In this document: one piece after another, positions 1 to 5,174 of the stretch | Position numbering within the stretch: position 1 is the first letter of the stretch | Layout of the letters: every line of letters begins with the position of its first letter | From: an uncultured Bacilli bacterium | GTDB lineage: Bacteria; Bacillota_I; Bacilli_A; RF39; UBA660 | Assembly (NCBI GenBank): GCA_947591175.1 | Contig: CANQDB010000096.1 | Location: 1 to 5,197 of the forward strand | DNA: 5,197 nt | Direction of reading: 5' to 3' | Made by a program: the position numbers and the translations under genes | The notes under the pieces: generated by a model | What the model was told of the DNA's origin: nothing | Seen by the model: only the letters and a program-made list of their open reading frames with translations | Databases searched by the model: none

Positions 1-13
1 AAAAAGAAGAAGC

Positions 14-42
14 AAAAAACAACGAATAATTTCGTTGCTTTT
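14..42 (-). terminator. Intrinsic terminator after the Fic gene
   Basis: Read on the minus strand, CAACGAA (37-31) and TTCGTTG (26-20) form a perfect 7-bp stem around an ATTA tetraloop. A G-U pair and A-U pairs extend it outward, and a run of six T (19-14) follows. It lies about 40 nt past the Fic stop codon, so it closes that transcript. Bases 43-77, between stop and hairpin, show nothing else I can recognise. Confidence 0.8.
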
Positions 43-77
43 GATGATGTCATTCTATTTGACTGTGAATTGTAACT

Positions 78-944
78 TTATTTTTTAACGTAAGTTTTAT
101 TCTTTTCACCTAGATTATTTTCTAGTTTATGTGGTCTTATACCAAGTTCCAAAATAGAGTCACAGATCTTGTAATAATAGAAAGTTTTAATATCACGGTC
201 GTCCCCTAAAGCAATTGCATTATGCATGGCTTCTTGATACTCCAATCTTTCGCTAGCTTTAACATACACTGGTGGAATATTAACTAACTTAAACATAAGA
301 TTCGTAAGTGCTCTAATACTTCTTCCGTTACCATCACCAAAAGGATGAATTTCGATAAGTCTATAGTTAAGCTCGATACAACGATTGATATAAGGTATTA
401 AACGTGAAATCTCTTTAGTTTTCCCAATTTCGATTCCTTCACTAAATAGTGGTAAAGTCTCAACATATACCTTTTGCATTGCTTCAGGAATTTCACGCCA
501 TGGAAGTAAATCTACTCCACTTCCTGGAAGATAACGTTCTTCATTACGGAATTGACCACCAAATTCTGGATAGGCAACTTTCGAAAACAATAATTGATGT
601 AATTTAGGTAAAGTATAAGTTCCTAAAGAGGCAACAGGTACATCGCCATGAATATAATCGTATACGATTCCCAACCCTTGACGTTCTTCTTTCGTATGAA
701 CATCTTCTAGTTTACTTTCATTTAAAATGTATTTTCTTTTAAAAGAAGTATAAATTTCATCAAAGTCTGGGTTTTCAATACAACGATAATACATTTCAAT
801 AATCATGCGAGGTACTGGGTCATTAGGTCGATATAAATCTTTTTTACGTTTTCTAGCAGCATAACCATCAAAAAGAACTTCGATAAATTGAAAAGCATCC
901 TCTTGTGTCATCGGATTTTCATCATAAACTTCAGCTATCGTCAT
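78..944 (-). CDS. Fic-domain protein (putative AMP-transferase), 288 aa
   Basis: The canonical Fic motif HPFGDGNGRSIR is intact at residues 200-211, with catalytic His200, the anion-hole Gly/Asn residues and Arg208. Fic enzymes usually move AMP from ATP onto a Ser/Thr/Tyr hydroxyl of a target protein in the cytoplasm. The target here is unknown. LNESKLEDVHTKEE (residues 74-87) sits where class II Fic proteins carry an N-terminal inhibitory helix. Glu80 may be the inhibitory Glu, although the usual (S/T)xxxE(G/N) spacing is not exact. No separate antitoxin gene is adjacent, which fits self-inhibition. There is no signal peptide or membrane helix. The start is ATG at 944, preceded by AAGGGGGTGG. 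An in-frame TTG at 1001 would add 19 residues, but that TTG is part of the -35 box and lies upstream of the predicted transcription start, so I reject it. The family call is secure; the biological role is open. Confidence 0.93.
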   Translation of the reverse strand: MTIAEVYDENPMTQEDAFQFIEVLFDGYAARKRKKDLYRPNDPVPRMIIEMYYRCIENPDFDEIYTSFKRKYILNESKLEDVHTKEERQGLGIVYDYIHGDVPVASLGTYTLPKLHQLLFSKVAYPEFGGQFRNEERYLPGSGVDLLPWREIPEAMQKVYVETLPLFSEGIEIGKTKEISRLIPYINRCIELNYRLIEIHPFGDGNGRSIRALTNLMFKLVNIPPVYVKASERLEYQEAMHNAIALGDDRDIKTFYYYKICDSILELGIRPHKLENNLGEKNKTYVKK

Positions 945-949
945 CTTGT

Positions 950-959
950 CCACCCCCTT
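950..959 (-). promoter_or_regulatory. Ribosome binding site deciding the Fic start
   Basis: AAGGGGGTGG differs from the ideal AAGGAGGTGG at one base and ends 5 nt before ATG 944. It makes ATG 944 the clear start over the upstream TTG at 1001. Confidence 0.85.
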
Positions 960-972
960 AAAAGTTGACAAC

Positions 973-1001
973 ATTATAGCACTTTTACGTCGTTTTGTCA
1001 A
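973..1001 (-). promoter_or_regulatory. Consensus sigma-A promoter of the Fic gene
   Basis: On the minus strand there is TTGACA (1001-996), a 17-bp spacer (995-979) and TATAAT (978-973). A TGC directly before the -10 matches the extended -10 TGn. Every element is consensus. Transcription should start near 966, giving a leader of about 22 nt. Two short dyads overlap it: TTTTGT/ACAAAA around the -35 box and GTTG-T-CAAC (972-964) at the predicted start site. These could be operator sites, but that is inference. Confidence 0.88.
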
Positions 1002-1017
1002 ACAAAATGTCGATTAT

Positions 1018-2223
1018 TCACGATGCGTGCAACAAATCATCTAAGGCTTCTCTTTCTTTTAGAACTGTCTCAGTTTCGTATTGTTCACCAAAAATATATT
1101 CGTAACGAAATAGAGCAAATCCGGCATAGTGTGAAACTGCTCGTGAAGCAATAATTTGTCGACGTATGATATCGGTATTAGTTAACCATTCTCCTTTACC
1201 TGACAAGGCATACGTATCTTCTTGTCCTACTTTATAAAAAGCTAAGGCCGGAATTAGTTCGATAGTATCAAGTGTAATCCTTTGATTCCAATCGCGGACC
1301 GTCTCATAAAATGGCTTTCGCTCGTTATAAAACCCAAAGTAAATTTGAGGCATTATGTAATCGATATAACCTTCTTCGGTGATCCATCTCAAAGTGTCCG
1401 CATGGTTTTGTTGATAGTTGTTATCGATATTGCCTTCGGGACTGATACCAAATTTTTTATTGTATTTTTTAACTAAAGTATAAGTAGACCGCACAAGTTC
1501 ATTAACCTGTTCTAAATGGTATTCACTTAAAGATAAAGTTCCACCTTTATTTAAGTAGACTTGATAATTAAGTTCGTCAATCGCTTCATCTGGATAAAAA
1601 TAGTCGTCGAATAAGACTCCATCGATTGCATAATTATTAAGTAATTCTTCAATTCCTTGTAATATCAAAGTTCGTACTTCTTCTGAAGCCGGATTATAAA
1701 AGATACCTTTTCCCTCGATTTGTTTGACATGATTACTTCCTAACCATTTATAACAAGGATTCTTAACAGAAATAGTACTTCCATCGGTAGTATTTCGAAT
1801 TCGATAGGGATTAACCCAAGCATGTACTTCCATATTTCTACTGTGGGCTTCAGACACAATATAGTCTAAAATATCGAAAGGTAGTTCATCTCCTTCTTGT
1901 TCGACAACTTTCATGCTGCTAGGAAAAATTTCCGAAGGATAGATGGCATCAGAAAAGCTTCTAACTTGCACCAGCAAAAGATTATAGTCGTACTCCTCTA
2001 ATTTATCGAGAATCGTTGTCAAAGTGTTTTTCATCTCGACTTCATCTTTTCCTTTTAATAAACTTTCGAACTCTAAATAAGAAAAAAACATTGCATGGTA
2101 TTCATCTTTTATAGAAGTATCCTTTAACGATATAAAAGTCTTAGTAGAGTTTGGTTTTAAGAAAATAGACAAAGTAAAGAAAAGACCTAAAAGTAAACAA
2201 ATAAGTATCAATCCTTTTTTCAA
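1018..2223 (-). CDS. GHL10-family (DUF187) membrane-anchored glycosidase, YngK/DigH type, 401 aa
   Basis: The family landmarks appear in order (numbering from the TTG at 2223): VQVRSFSDAIYPS at 85-97, HAWVNPYR at 134-141, IDGVLFDDYFYP at 200-211, GISPEGN at 259-265 and YIDYIMPQIYFGF at 286-298. This is the TIM-barrel glycosyl-hydrolase-like 10 domain (PF02638). The E. coli member DigH (YddW) cleaves peptidoglycan glycans lacking stem peptides, so a cell-wall role outside the membrane is the best guess; the substrate here is untested. A KKG start and hydrophobic segment at about residues 4-22 form a signal peptide or anchor, with no lipobox Cys. The domain looks full length. Start choice: TTG 2223 fits the Shine-Dalgarno and signal peptide. 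ATG 2235 directly abuts GGAGG with no spacing, and TTG 2277 lies inside the -35 box. The stop is TGA. I see no terminator after it, so some transcripts may read into the Fic gene. Confidence 0.92.
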   Translation of the reverse strand: MKKGLILICLLLGLFFTLSIFLKPNSTKTFISLKDTSIKDEYHAMFFSYLEFESLLKGKDEVEMKNTLTTILDKLEEYDYNLLLVQVRSFSDAIYPSEIFPSSMKVVEQEGDELPFDILDYIVSEAHSRNMEVHAWVNPYRIRNTTDGSTISVKNPCYKWLGSNHVKQIEGKGIFYNPASEEVRTLILQGIEELLNNYAIDGVLFDDYFYPDEAIDELNYQVYLNKGGTLSLSEYHLEQVNELVRSTYTLVKKYNKKFGISPEGNIDNNYQQNHADTLRWITEEGYIDYIMPQIYFGFYNERKPFYETVRDWNQRITLDTIELIPALAFYKVGQEDTYALSGKGEWLTNTDIIRRQIIASRAVSHYAGFALFRYEYIFGEQYETETVLKEREALDDLLHAS

Positions 2224-2227
2224 AAAA

Positions 2228-2240
2228 ATCACCATCCTCC
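2228..2240 (-). promoter_or_regulatory. Shine-Dalgarno region of the GHL10 gene with ambiguous start
   Basis: The leader has GGAGG (2240-2236) followed directly by ATG GTG ATT TTT TTG AAA. GGTGAT (2233-2228) also matches the 3' part of the ideal AAGGAGGTGATC. Pairing there puts TTG 2223 at good spacing. ATG 2235 has zero spacing and GTG 2232 only three bases. The TTG start also gives a leader of about 18 nt, close to those of the other genes. Confidence 0.6.
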
Positions 2241-2247
2241 AATAAGA

Positions 2248-2277
2248 ATAACAAACGATAGTGACATTTTTTGTCAA
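2248..2277 (-). promoter_or_regulatory. Probable sigma-A promoter of the GHL10 gene
   Basis: Minus strand: TTGACA (2277-2272), an 18-bp spacer, then TGTTAT (2253-2248), which matches TATAAT at 4 of 6 bases. The -35 overlaps the T-run of the preceding gene's terminator. A perfect 5-bp inverted repeat, TGACA/TGTCA with a 5-nt centre (2262-2276), spans the -35 and could be an operator. The -35 is clear, the -10 less so. Confidence 0.6.
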
Positions 2278-2298
2278 AAAAAAGGAGATTACTCTCCT
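2276..2298 (-). terminator. Intrinsic terminator overlapping the stop codon of the Lys-rich membrane protein gene
   Basis: Minus strand: AGGAGA (2298-2293), loop GTAA, TCTCCT (2288-2283), then a run of T to 2276. The TAA stop codon (2291-2289) sits in the tetraloop, so the terminator stem includes the last codons of the gene. Confidence 0.85.
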
Positions 2299-3038
2299 GC
2301 TTGGGTTCTAACTTCAATTTTACCAAGGAACTGTGCTCCATCCCAATCTTCCTCCGTATCATAGTCAACCCATAGTTTTAGTTCGTAACGAACTTGTGGA
2401 TTTTCATCACCTGTCTTAGCAGGAACAATTCCCATGTCGATTACACCATGGTCATCTTTTAATAGACCACTAGTAAACTCTCCACCATCTTTCTTAATTG
2501 AATAGTGTATTGAATCTACAGATATAGTCTTACAAGCAACCCCTTGGTTTTCCTCACTACAAGCCGCTTTTGCTTCTTCATCTTCTACTAAATTCAAAGA
2601 ATAATTAACACTATATTCGCCAGTATTCGTAAGTACGAAGATATAAGGATCAGTACTTAGACCACCTGCTTCGTTCATTGGATAAATATCTTTCATCACG
2701 ATTTTTGATGAATCTGTTCCCGCTACCTGAACAGATAATTGAGCCAAGCGTTCTTGTTCAGTAGCATCTCCTCTTTCATTCATCTTAATCCATGCATAGA
2801 TAAATCCAAAACAAACACCTGCTACAACAACGACCATAAATAAAATAAGTAATATTTGACGCATCTCTAGTTGATCGGTTTTCTTTGGTTCCACTGTACT
2901 AGTTTTCTTAACTTCTTCTTTTGGTTTTGGTGCTACTACTTTTTTAGTAGTTGCCTTCTTAGTAGTTTTCTTAGCCGCTACTGTCTTAGTTGGTTTCTTA
3001 GTTACTTTCTTTGTAACCTTTTTAGTTTCTTTTTCCAT
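2289..3038 (-). CDS. Bitopic membrane protein with Lys-rich cytoplasmic tail and TasA-like ectodomain, 249 aa
   Basis: I recognise no named family for the whole protein. Residues 1-53 are strongly basic and low in complexity, with 20 Lys among 53 residues in KKVTKK/KKTTKK-type repeats resembling histone H1 tails. Residues 61-84 form one hydrophobic helix with no cleavage motif, so the tail should be cytoplasmic and residues 85-249 outside. The ectodomain contains MKDIYPMNEAGGL (115-127) and YIFVLTNTGEYSVNYSLNL (132-150), a beta-sandwich pattern seen in TasA/camelysin-like proteins and close to residues 64-105 of the neighbouring surface protein. Cys160 and Cys169 could form a disulfide. The basic tail could bind nucleic acid or another polyanion at the membrane, which is inference. 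ATG 3038 follows GGGGCGAGAG, a weak Shine-Dalgarno match. The gene has its own promoter and terminator. It is certainly coding; its function is unknown. Confidence 0.85.
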   Translation of the reverse strand: MEKETKKVTKKVTKKPTKTVAAKKTTKKATTKKVVAPKPKEEVKKTSTVEPKKTDQLEMRQILLILFMVVVVAGVCFGFIYAWIKMNERGDATEQERLAQLSVQVAGTDSSKIVMKDIYPMNEAGGLSTDPYIFVLTNTGEYSVNYSLNLVEDEEAKAACSEENQGVACKTISVDSIHYSIKKDGGEFTSGLLKDDHGVIDMGIVPAKTGDENPQVRYELKLWVDYDTEEDWDGAQFLGKIEVRTQAGE

Positions 3039-3040
3039 TT

Positions 3041-3091
3041 CTCTCGCCCCTATTCTACTTCAATTATACAATAAAGTTAGTGAAATGTAAA
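3041..3091 (-). promoter_or_regulatory. Sigma-A promoter and RBS of the Lys-rich membrane protein gene
   Basis: Minus strand: TTTACA (3091-3086, 5 of 6 consensus), a 17-bp spacer, TATAAT (3068-3063). Transcription should start near 3056, leaving a leader of about 18 nt. The purine-rich GGGGCGAGAG (3050-3041) serves as a weak ribosome binding site. Confidence 0.78.
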
Positions 3092-3120
3092 ATGTTTTTA
3101 TTAGGAATAATTAGCAACTT

Positions 3121-3144
3121 AAAACCTCGTTTTACAACGAGGCT
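3121..3144 (-). terminator. Intrinsic terminator after the BspA-repeat surface protein
   Basis: Minus strand: CCTCGTT (3142-3136), loop GTAA, AACGAGG (3131-3125), extended by a G-U and an A-U pair, then TTTT (3124-3121). It begins about 10 nt after the TAA stop at 3153. The T-run is short, so termination may be incomplete. Confidence 0.8.
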
Positions 3145-3152
3145 AAAATTGT

Positions 3153-5042
3153 TTATGCTACCTTTTCACCCAAATGAACATTAGGATTATCAGCTTCATC
3201 AACTATCGCTTGAGCAATAGCCTTAGTAGCATCATCTACATAGTTAACTGTAATACTTGCACCTTCTGTAGTAGCAGCAGCAGAAAATACACTCCAATAA
3301 GTAGTCACTTTACCACGAATTGTTATTGTTGTATTTAGCTTGCTGCAGAAAACGAACATCCAAGACATATCAGTTACACTTGACGTGTCCCAGCTACTTA
3401 AATCTCCTACACTACTTAATTGACTACAACTTCCAAACATATTTCCCATGTACGTTACATTAGCCGTGTCCCAACTACTTAAATCTAAGTCGGTTAATTG
3501 GCTACAGTTCCAGAACATATATCCTAAATACTTTAAACTCGAAACATCCCAAGAGTCTATTCCAATTATCTGTTTTAGATTTTCACAATGTCCAAACATA
3601 CTTTGATTTGCAGCATTAGAAGAATCAAAAGCAGCTCCCATTGATATTACACTTCTTGTGTCCCAACCACTTAAATCTAAAATAGTTAATTGACTACAAC
3701 TATTAAACATGCCAAGCATTTCTGTTACTTTTGACGTGTCCCAGCTACTTAAATCTAACGACTGTAATTGGCTACAGTTTTCAAACATTCCAAGCATATC
3801 AGTAACGTTTGAGGTGTTCCATTTATCTAATCCTGTGATACTGGTAAGACTTCCATTATCATAAAATACTCCTTCCATGCTTGTTACTCTATCGGTTTTT
3901 AAACTACTAACATCTATTGTTTCTAATCCCAAGTATGATAACATATAATCCATCTTTGTTACATACGAAGTATCATAATTATCAAAATTTAATTCTTCTA
4001 ATGATTCAAAACCATCAAATACTTCACTAGAATCAGGATTAGCATAGACTACTCCATCGGTTGCTATAACTACTTTGTATGTACCAGTTCCTTTTCCATC
4101 ATCAAGTAAACAAGCTTTAATGCTTCCATCTTCTTCATCTGACACATCCCATTCTTTTATTGCTTCTTCTTGAATAGTTGGAGTATTTGAAAAACTAATA
4201 CTTGTTATTTTTTCTTTATATTCTGGTGCATGGAAATCAGTTTCAAGTTGACTAGACCAACATTCAGAATCATCATAACTACCATTGTCATCATCATCAT
4301 AACATTCTTTTGTTGCCCACGATTTAATATAGTTAACAGGAGGTATTGGGTCAGATAACTCTTCGTTTGTTGCATACACATTTACTTTGACTGTAAAACT
4401 CTTGTTTCCATATATCCAATTTCCTTCAAAGTCTACTCCTTCGGCATTATCTCCTAACCACATACGATATCTAAAAGTCTTCTTATATTCATTTGGACTA
4501 TCAGGTACAGTATCTTGTAATAGTGTTCTTCCACTTAAATCTTCTTTAACTGGTGGTACTTGACTATACCATAATCTACTATAATTGTTAATTTCTTTAG
4601 ATGTCCAATGATTTTGAATAGCTTTTTCACTTTCAGTATCCATTCCTTTGTTTTCTACTTCTGTCAAATATGTCCTTATTACTTTTTCAGGAAGTTCTTC
4701 TAAACCTGTACTATTTGTTCCTTTCGATAAATAGACTTCGTAGTTAATATCAGCACCTTGTGTCCTAGATCTTACTTCAAACTCAAACATTCCAGGTTTA
4801 TCTTGGCTCATTCCCTCTTCATCTGTAACTGGAAAAGCATTACTAATTGAGATTTGATTTCCTTCTTGATTAGGTAACTCATCATAGACAAAGTACATCG
4901 CACCTGTCGTTAAAGTATTAATCTTTTGTCCTTGTCTTGCATAAGTAAAGAAAGCATAAGTTCCTCCTATCGTTAAAAGAACTAAGCCTAACACTAAAAC
5001 TAGTATCAATACTTTCTTCCTTTGATTTTTCTTTTCGTCCAT
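3153..5042 (-). CDS. BspA-type (DUF285) leucine-rich repeat surface protein with SipW/TasA-like N-terminus, 629 aa
   Basis: Residues 10-26 are hydrophobic and run into GGTYAFFTYARQGQKINTL, which matches signal segments of SipW-processed TasA/camelysin proteins; no SipW peptidase gene is in the window. Residues 45-225 look like a beta-rich TasA-like region (SNAFPVTDEEGM at 67-78). Residues 247-261 form a Cys-flanked acidic loop. Residues 294-354 match the DUF285 N-terminal cap (EWDVSDEEDGSIKA, then DGVVYANPDSSEVFDGF). Residues 355-577 hold about eight repeats of WDTSxVTxMxxMFxxCSxLxxLDLSS. The tail (578-629) has no LPxTG motif or second membrane helix. Such proteins are surface-exposed and often bind host or neighbour molecules; the ligand here is unknown. 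ATG 5042 is the first possible start, since an in-frame TGA precedes it directly. The promoter carries a G9 tract. The repeat call is firm; the TasA-like call is moderate. Confidence 0.92.
   Translation of the reverse strand: MDEKKNQRKKVLILVLVLGLVLLTIGGTYAFFTYARQGQKINTLTTGAMYFVYDELPNQEGNQISISNAFPVTDEEGMSQDKPGMFEFEVRSRTQGADINYEVYLSKGTNSTGLEELPEKVIRTYLTEVENKGMDTESEKAIQNHWTSKEINNYSRLWYSQVPPVKEDLSGRTLLQDTVPDSPNEYKKTFRYRMWLGDNAEGVDFEGNWIYGNKSFTVKVNVYATNEELSDPIPPVNYIKSWATKECYDDDDNGSYDDSECWSSQLETDFHAPEYKEKITSISFSNTPTIQEEAIKEWDVSDEEDGSIKACLLDDGKGTGTYKVVIATDGVVYANPDSSEVFDGFESLEELNFDNYDTSYVTKMDYMLSYLGLETIDVSSLKTDRVTSMEGVFYDNGSLTSITGLDKWNTSNVTDMLGMFENCSQLQSLDLSSWDTSKVTEMLGMFNSCSQLTILDLSGWDTRSVISMGAAFDSSNAANQSMFGHCENLKQIIGIDSWDVSSLKYLGYMFWNCSQLTDLDLSSWDTANVTYMGNMFGSCSQLSSVGDLSSWDTSSVTDMSWMFVFCSKLNTTITIRGKVTTYWSVFSAAATTEGASITVNYVDDATKAIAQAIVDEADNPNVHLGEKVA
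3312..3980 (-). repeat. Eight DUF285 repeats (about 78 bp each) in the surface protein gene
   Basis: Units start at residues 355, 381, 408, 434, 460, 498, 524 and 551. Most are 26-27 residues with the pattern WDTSxVTxMxxMFxxCSxLxxLDLSS. The first two are degenerate, and the fifth (460-497) is 38 residues, carrying about 12 extra residues (DSSNAANQSMFG region). The central units are very alike in DNA too, so they arose by tandem duplication. Confidence 0.9.
3380..3756 (-). repeat. 26-bp exact direct repeat pair inside the DUF285 array
   Basis: Positions 3380-3405 and 3731-3756 are identical over 26 bases. They cover the end of one unit and the start of the next (LSSWDTS). The copies are 351 bp apart, exactly 117 codons, so recombination between them would delete or duplicate repeats without breaking the frame. 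Confidence 0.85.
4263..4298 (-). other. EF-hand-like acidic loop coding segment
   Basis: Residues 249-260 read DDDDNGSYDDSE, matching the 12-residue calcium loop pattern DxDxNGxxxxxE, with Cys247 and Cys261 flanking it. The plus strand here is a run of TCA/ATC triplets. The loop joins the TasA-like region to the DUF285 cap. Calcium binding is inferred from pattern only; position 8 is Tyr instead of the usual Ile/Leu/Val. Confidence 0.5.
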
Positions 5043-5053
5043 TCAAAAATCAA

Positions 5054-5060
5054 CTCCCTC
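5054..5060 (-). promoter_or_regulatory. Ribosome binding site of the surface protein gene
   Basis: GAGGGAG lies 11 nt before ATG 5042, slightly farther than ideal. With transcription starting near 5066, the leader is about 24 nt. Confidence 0.6.
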
Positions 5061-5072
5061 TATGTTAATTAC

Positions 5073-5104
5073 ATTATAAGCTAATCATACCCCCCCCCAG
5101 TCAA
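5073..5104 (-). promoter_or_regulatory. Surface protein promoter with a 20-bp, G9-containing spacer
   Basis: Minus strand: TTGACT (5104-5099, 5 of 6 consensus), nine G, TATGATTAGCT, then a perfect TATAAT (5078-5073). The spacer is 20 bp, three more than optimal, so this allele should be weak. An alternative pair, TTGAAT (5114-5109) and TATGAT (5089-5084), has a 19-bp spacer that also contains the G tract. In both readings, tract length sets the promoter geometry. Confidence 0.7.
5090..5098 (-). repeat. Poly-G (9) homopolymer tract
   Basis: Nine consecutive G on the minus strand, in otherwise AT-rich intergenic DNA. It is the longest G or C run in the window. Such tracts change length by slipped-strand mispairing during replication. 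The exact count in an assembly can also be a sequencing artefact. Confidence 0.9.
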
Positions 5105-5128
5105 GAAAATTCAAAAAAAGACTATAGA

Positions 5129-5174
5129 TTTACACATTAATTTGACCAACGTTTTTGCACATTATTTTAGCCAA
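5129..5174 (-). repeat. Imperfect 21-nt direct repeat, 25-nt period, upstream of the surface protein promoter
   Basis: Minus strand: TTGGCTAAAATAATGTGCAA... (from 5174) and TTGGTCAAATTAATGTGTAA... (from 5149) agree at 17 of 21 positions, including the invariant core TAATGTG. They lie about 25-70 nt upstream of the -35, a position suited to an activator or other DNA-binding protein. No regulator is known. Confidence 0.6.

Noticed and set aside
945..1001. N-terminal 19-codon extension of the Fic protein from TTG 1001
   Set aside because: That TTG is the first three bases of the -35 hexamer TTGACA and lies upstream of the predicted transcription start. A near-perfect ribosome binding site precedes ATG 944.
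1282..1476. 64-codon plus-strand reading frame
   Set aside because: It is antisense to conserved GHL10 motifs, has no ribosome binding site and no recognisable protein features.
2224..2277. N-terminal extension of the GHL10 protein from TTG 2277
   Set aside because: It would start inside the -35 box, has no Shine-Dalgarno, and puts extra residues before a normal KKG-hydrophobic signal segment.
2141..2368. 75-codon minus-strand reading frame in another frame
   Set aside because: It overlaps both the GHL10 gene start and the end of the preceding gene, spans a terminator, and has no ribosome binding site.
2871..3074. 67-codon plus-strand reading frame rich in Phe and Ser
   Set aside because: It is the antisense shadow of the Lys-rich tail, since antisense Lys codons read as Phe/Leu/Ser, and has no start signals.
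3312..3980. CRISPR array
   Set aside because: The regular repetition is coding, has an uninterrupted frame and matches the 26-residue DUF285 unit.
5090..5098. G-quadruplex
   Set aside because: A single run of nine G with no neighbouring G runs is unlikely to form an intramolecular quadruplex. Slippage is the simpler role.
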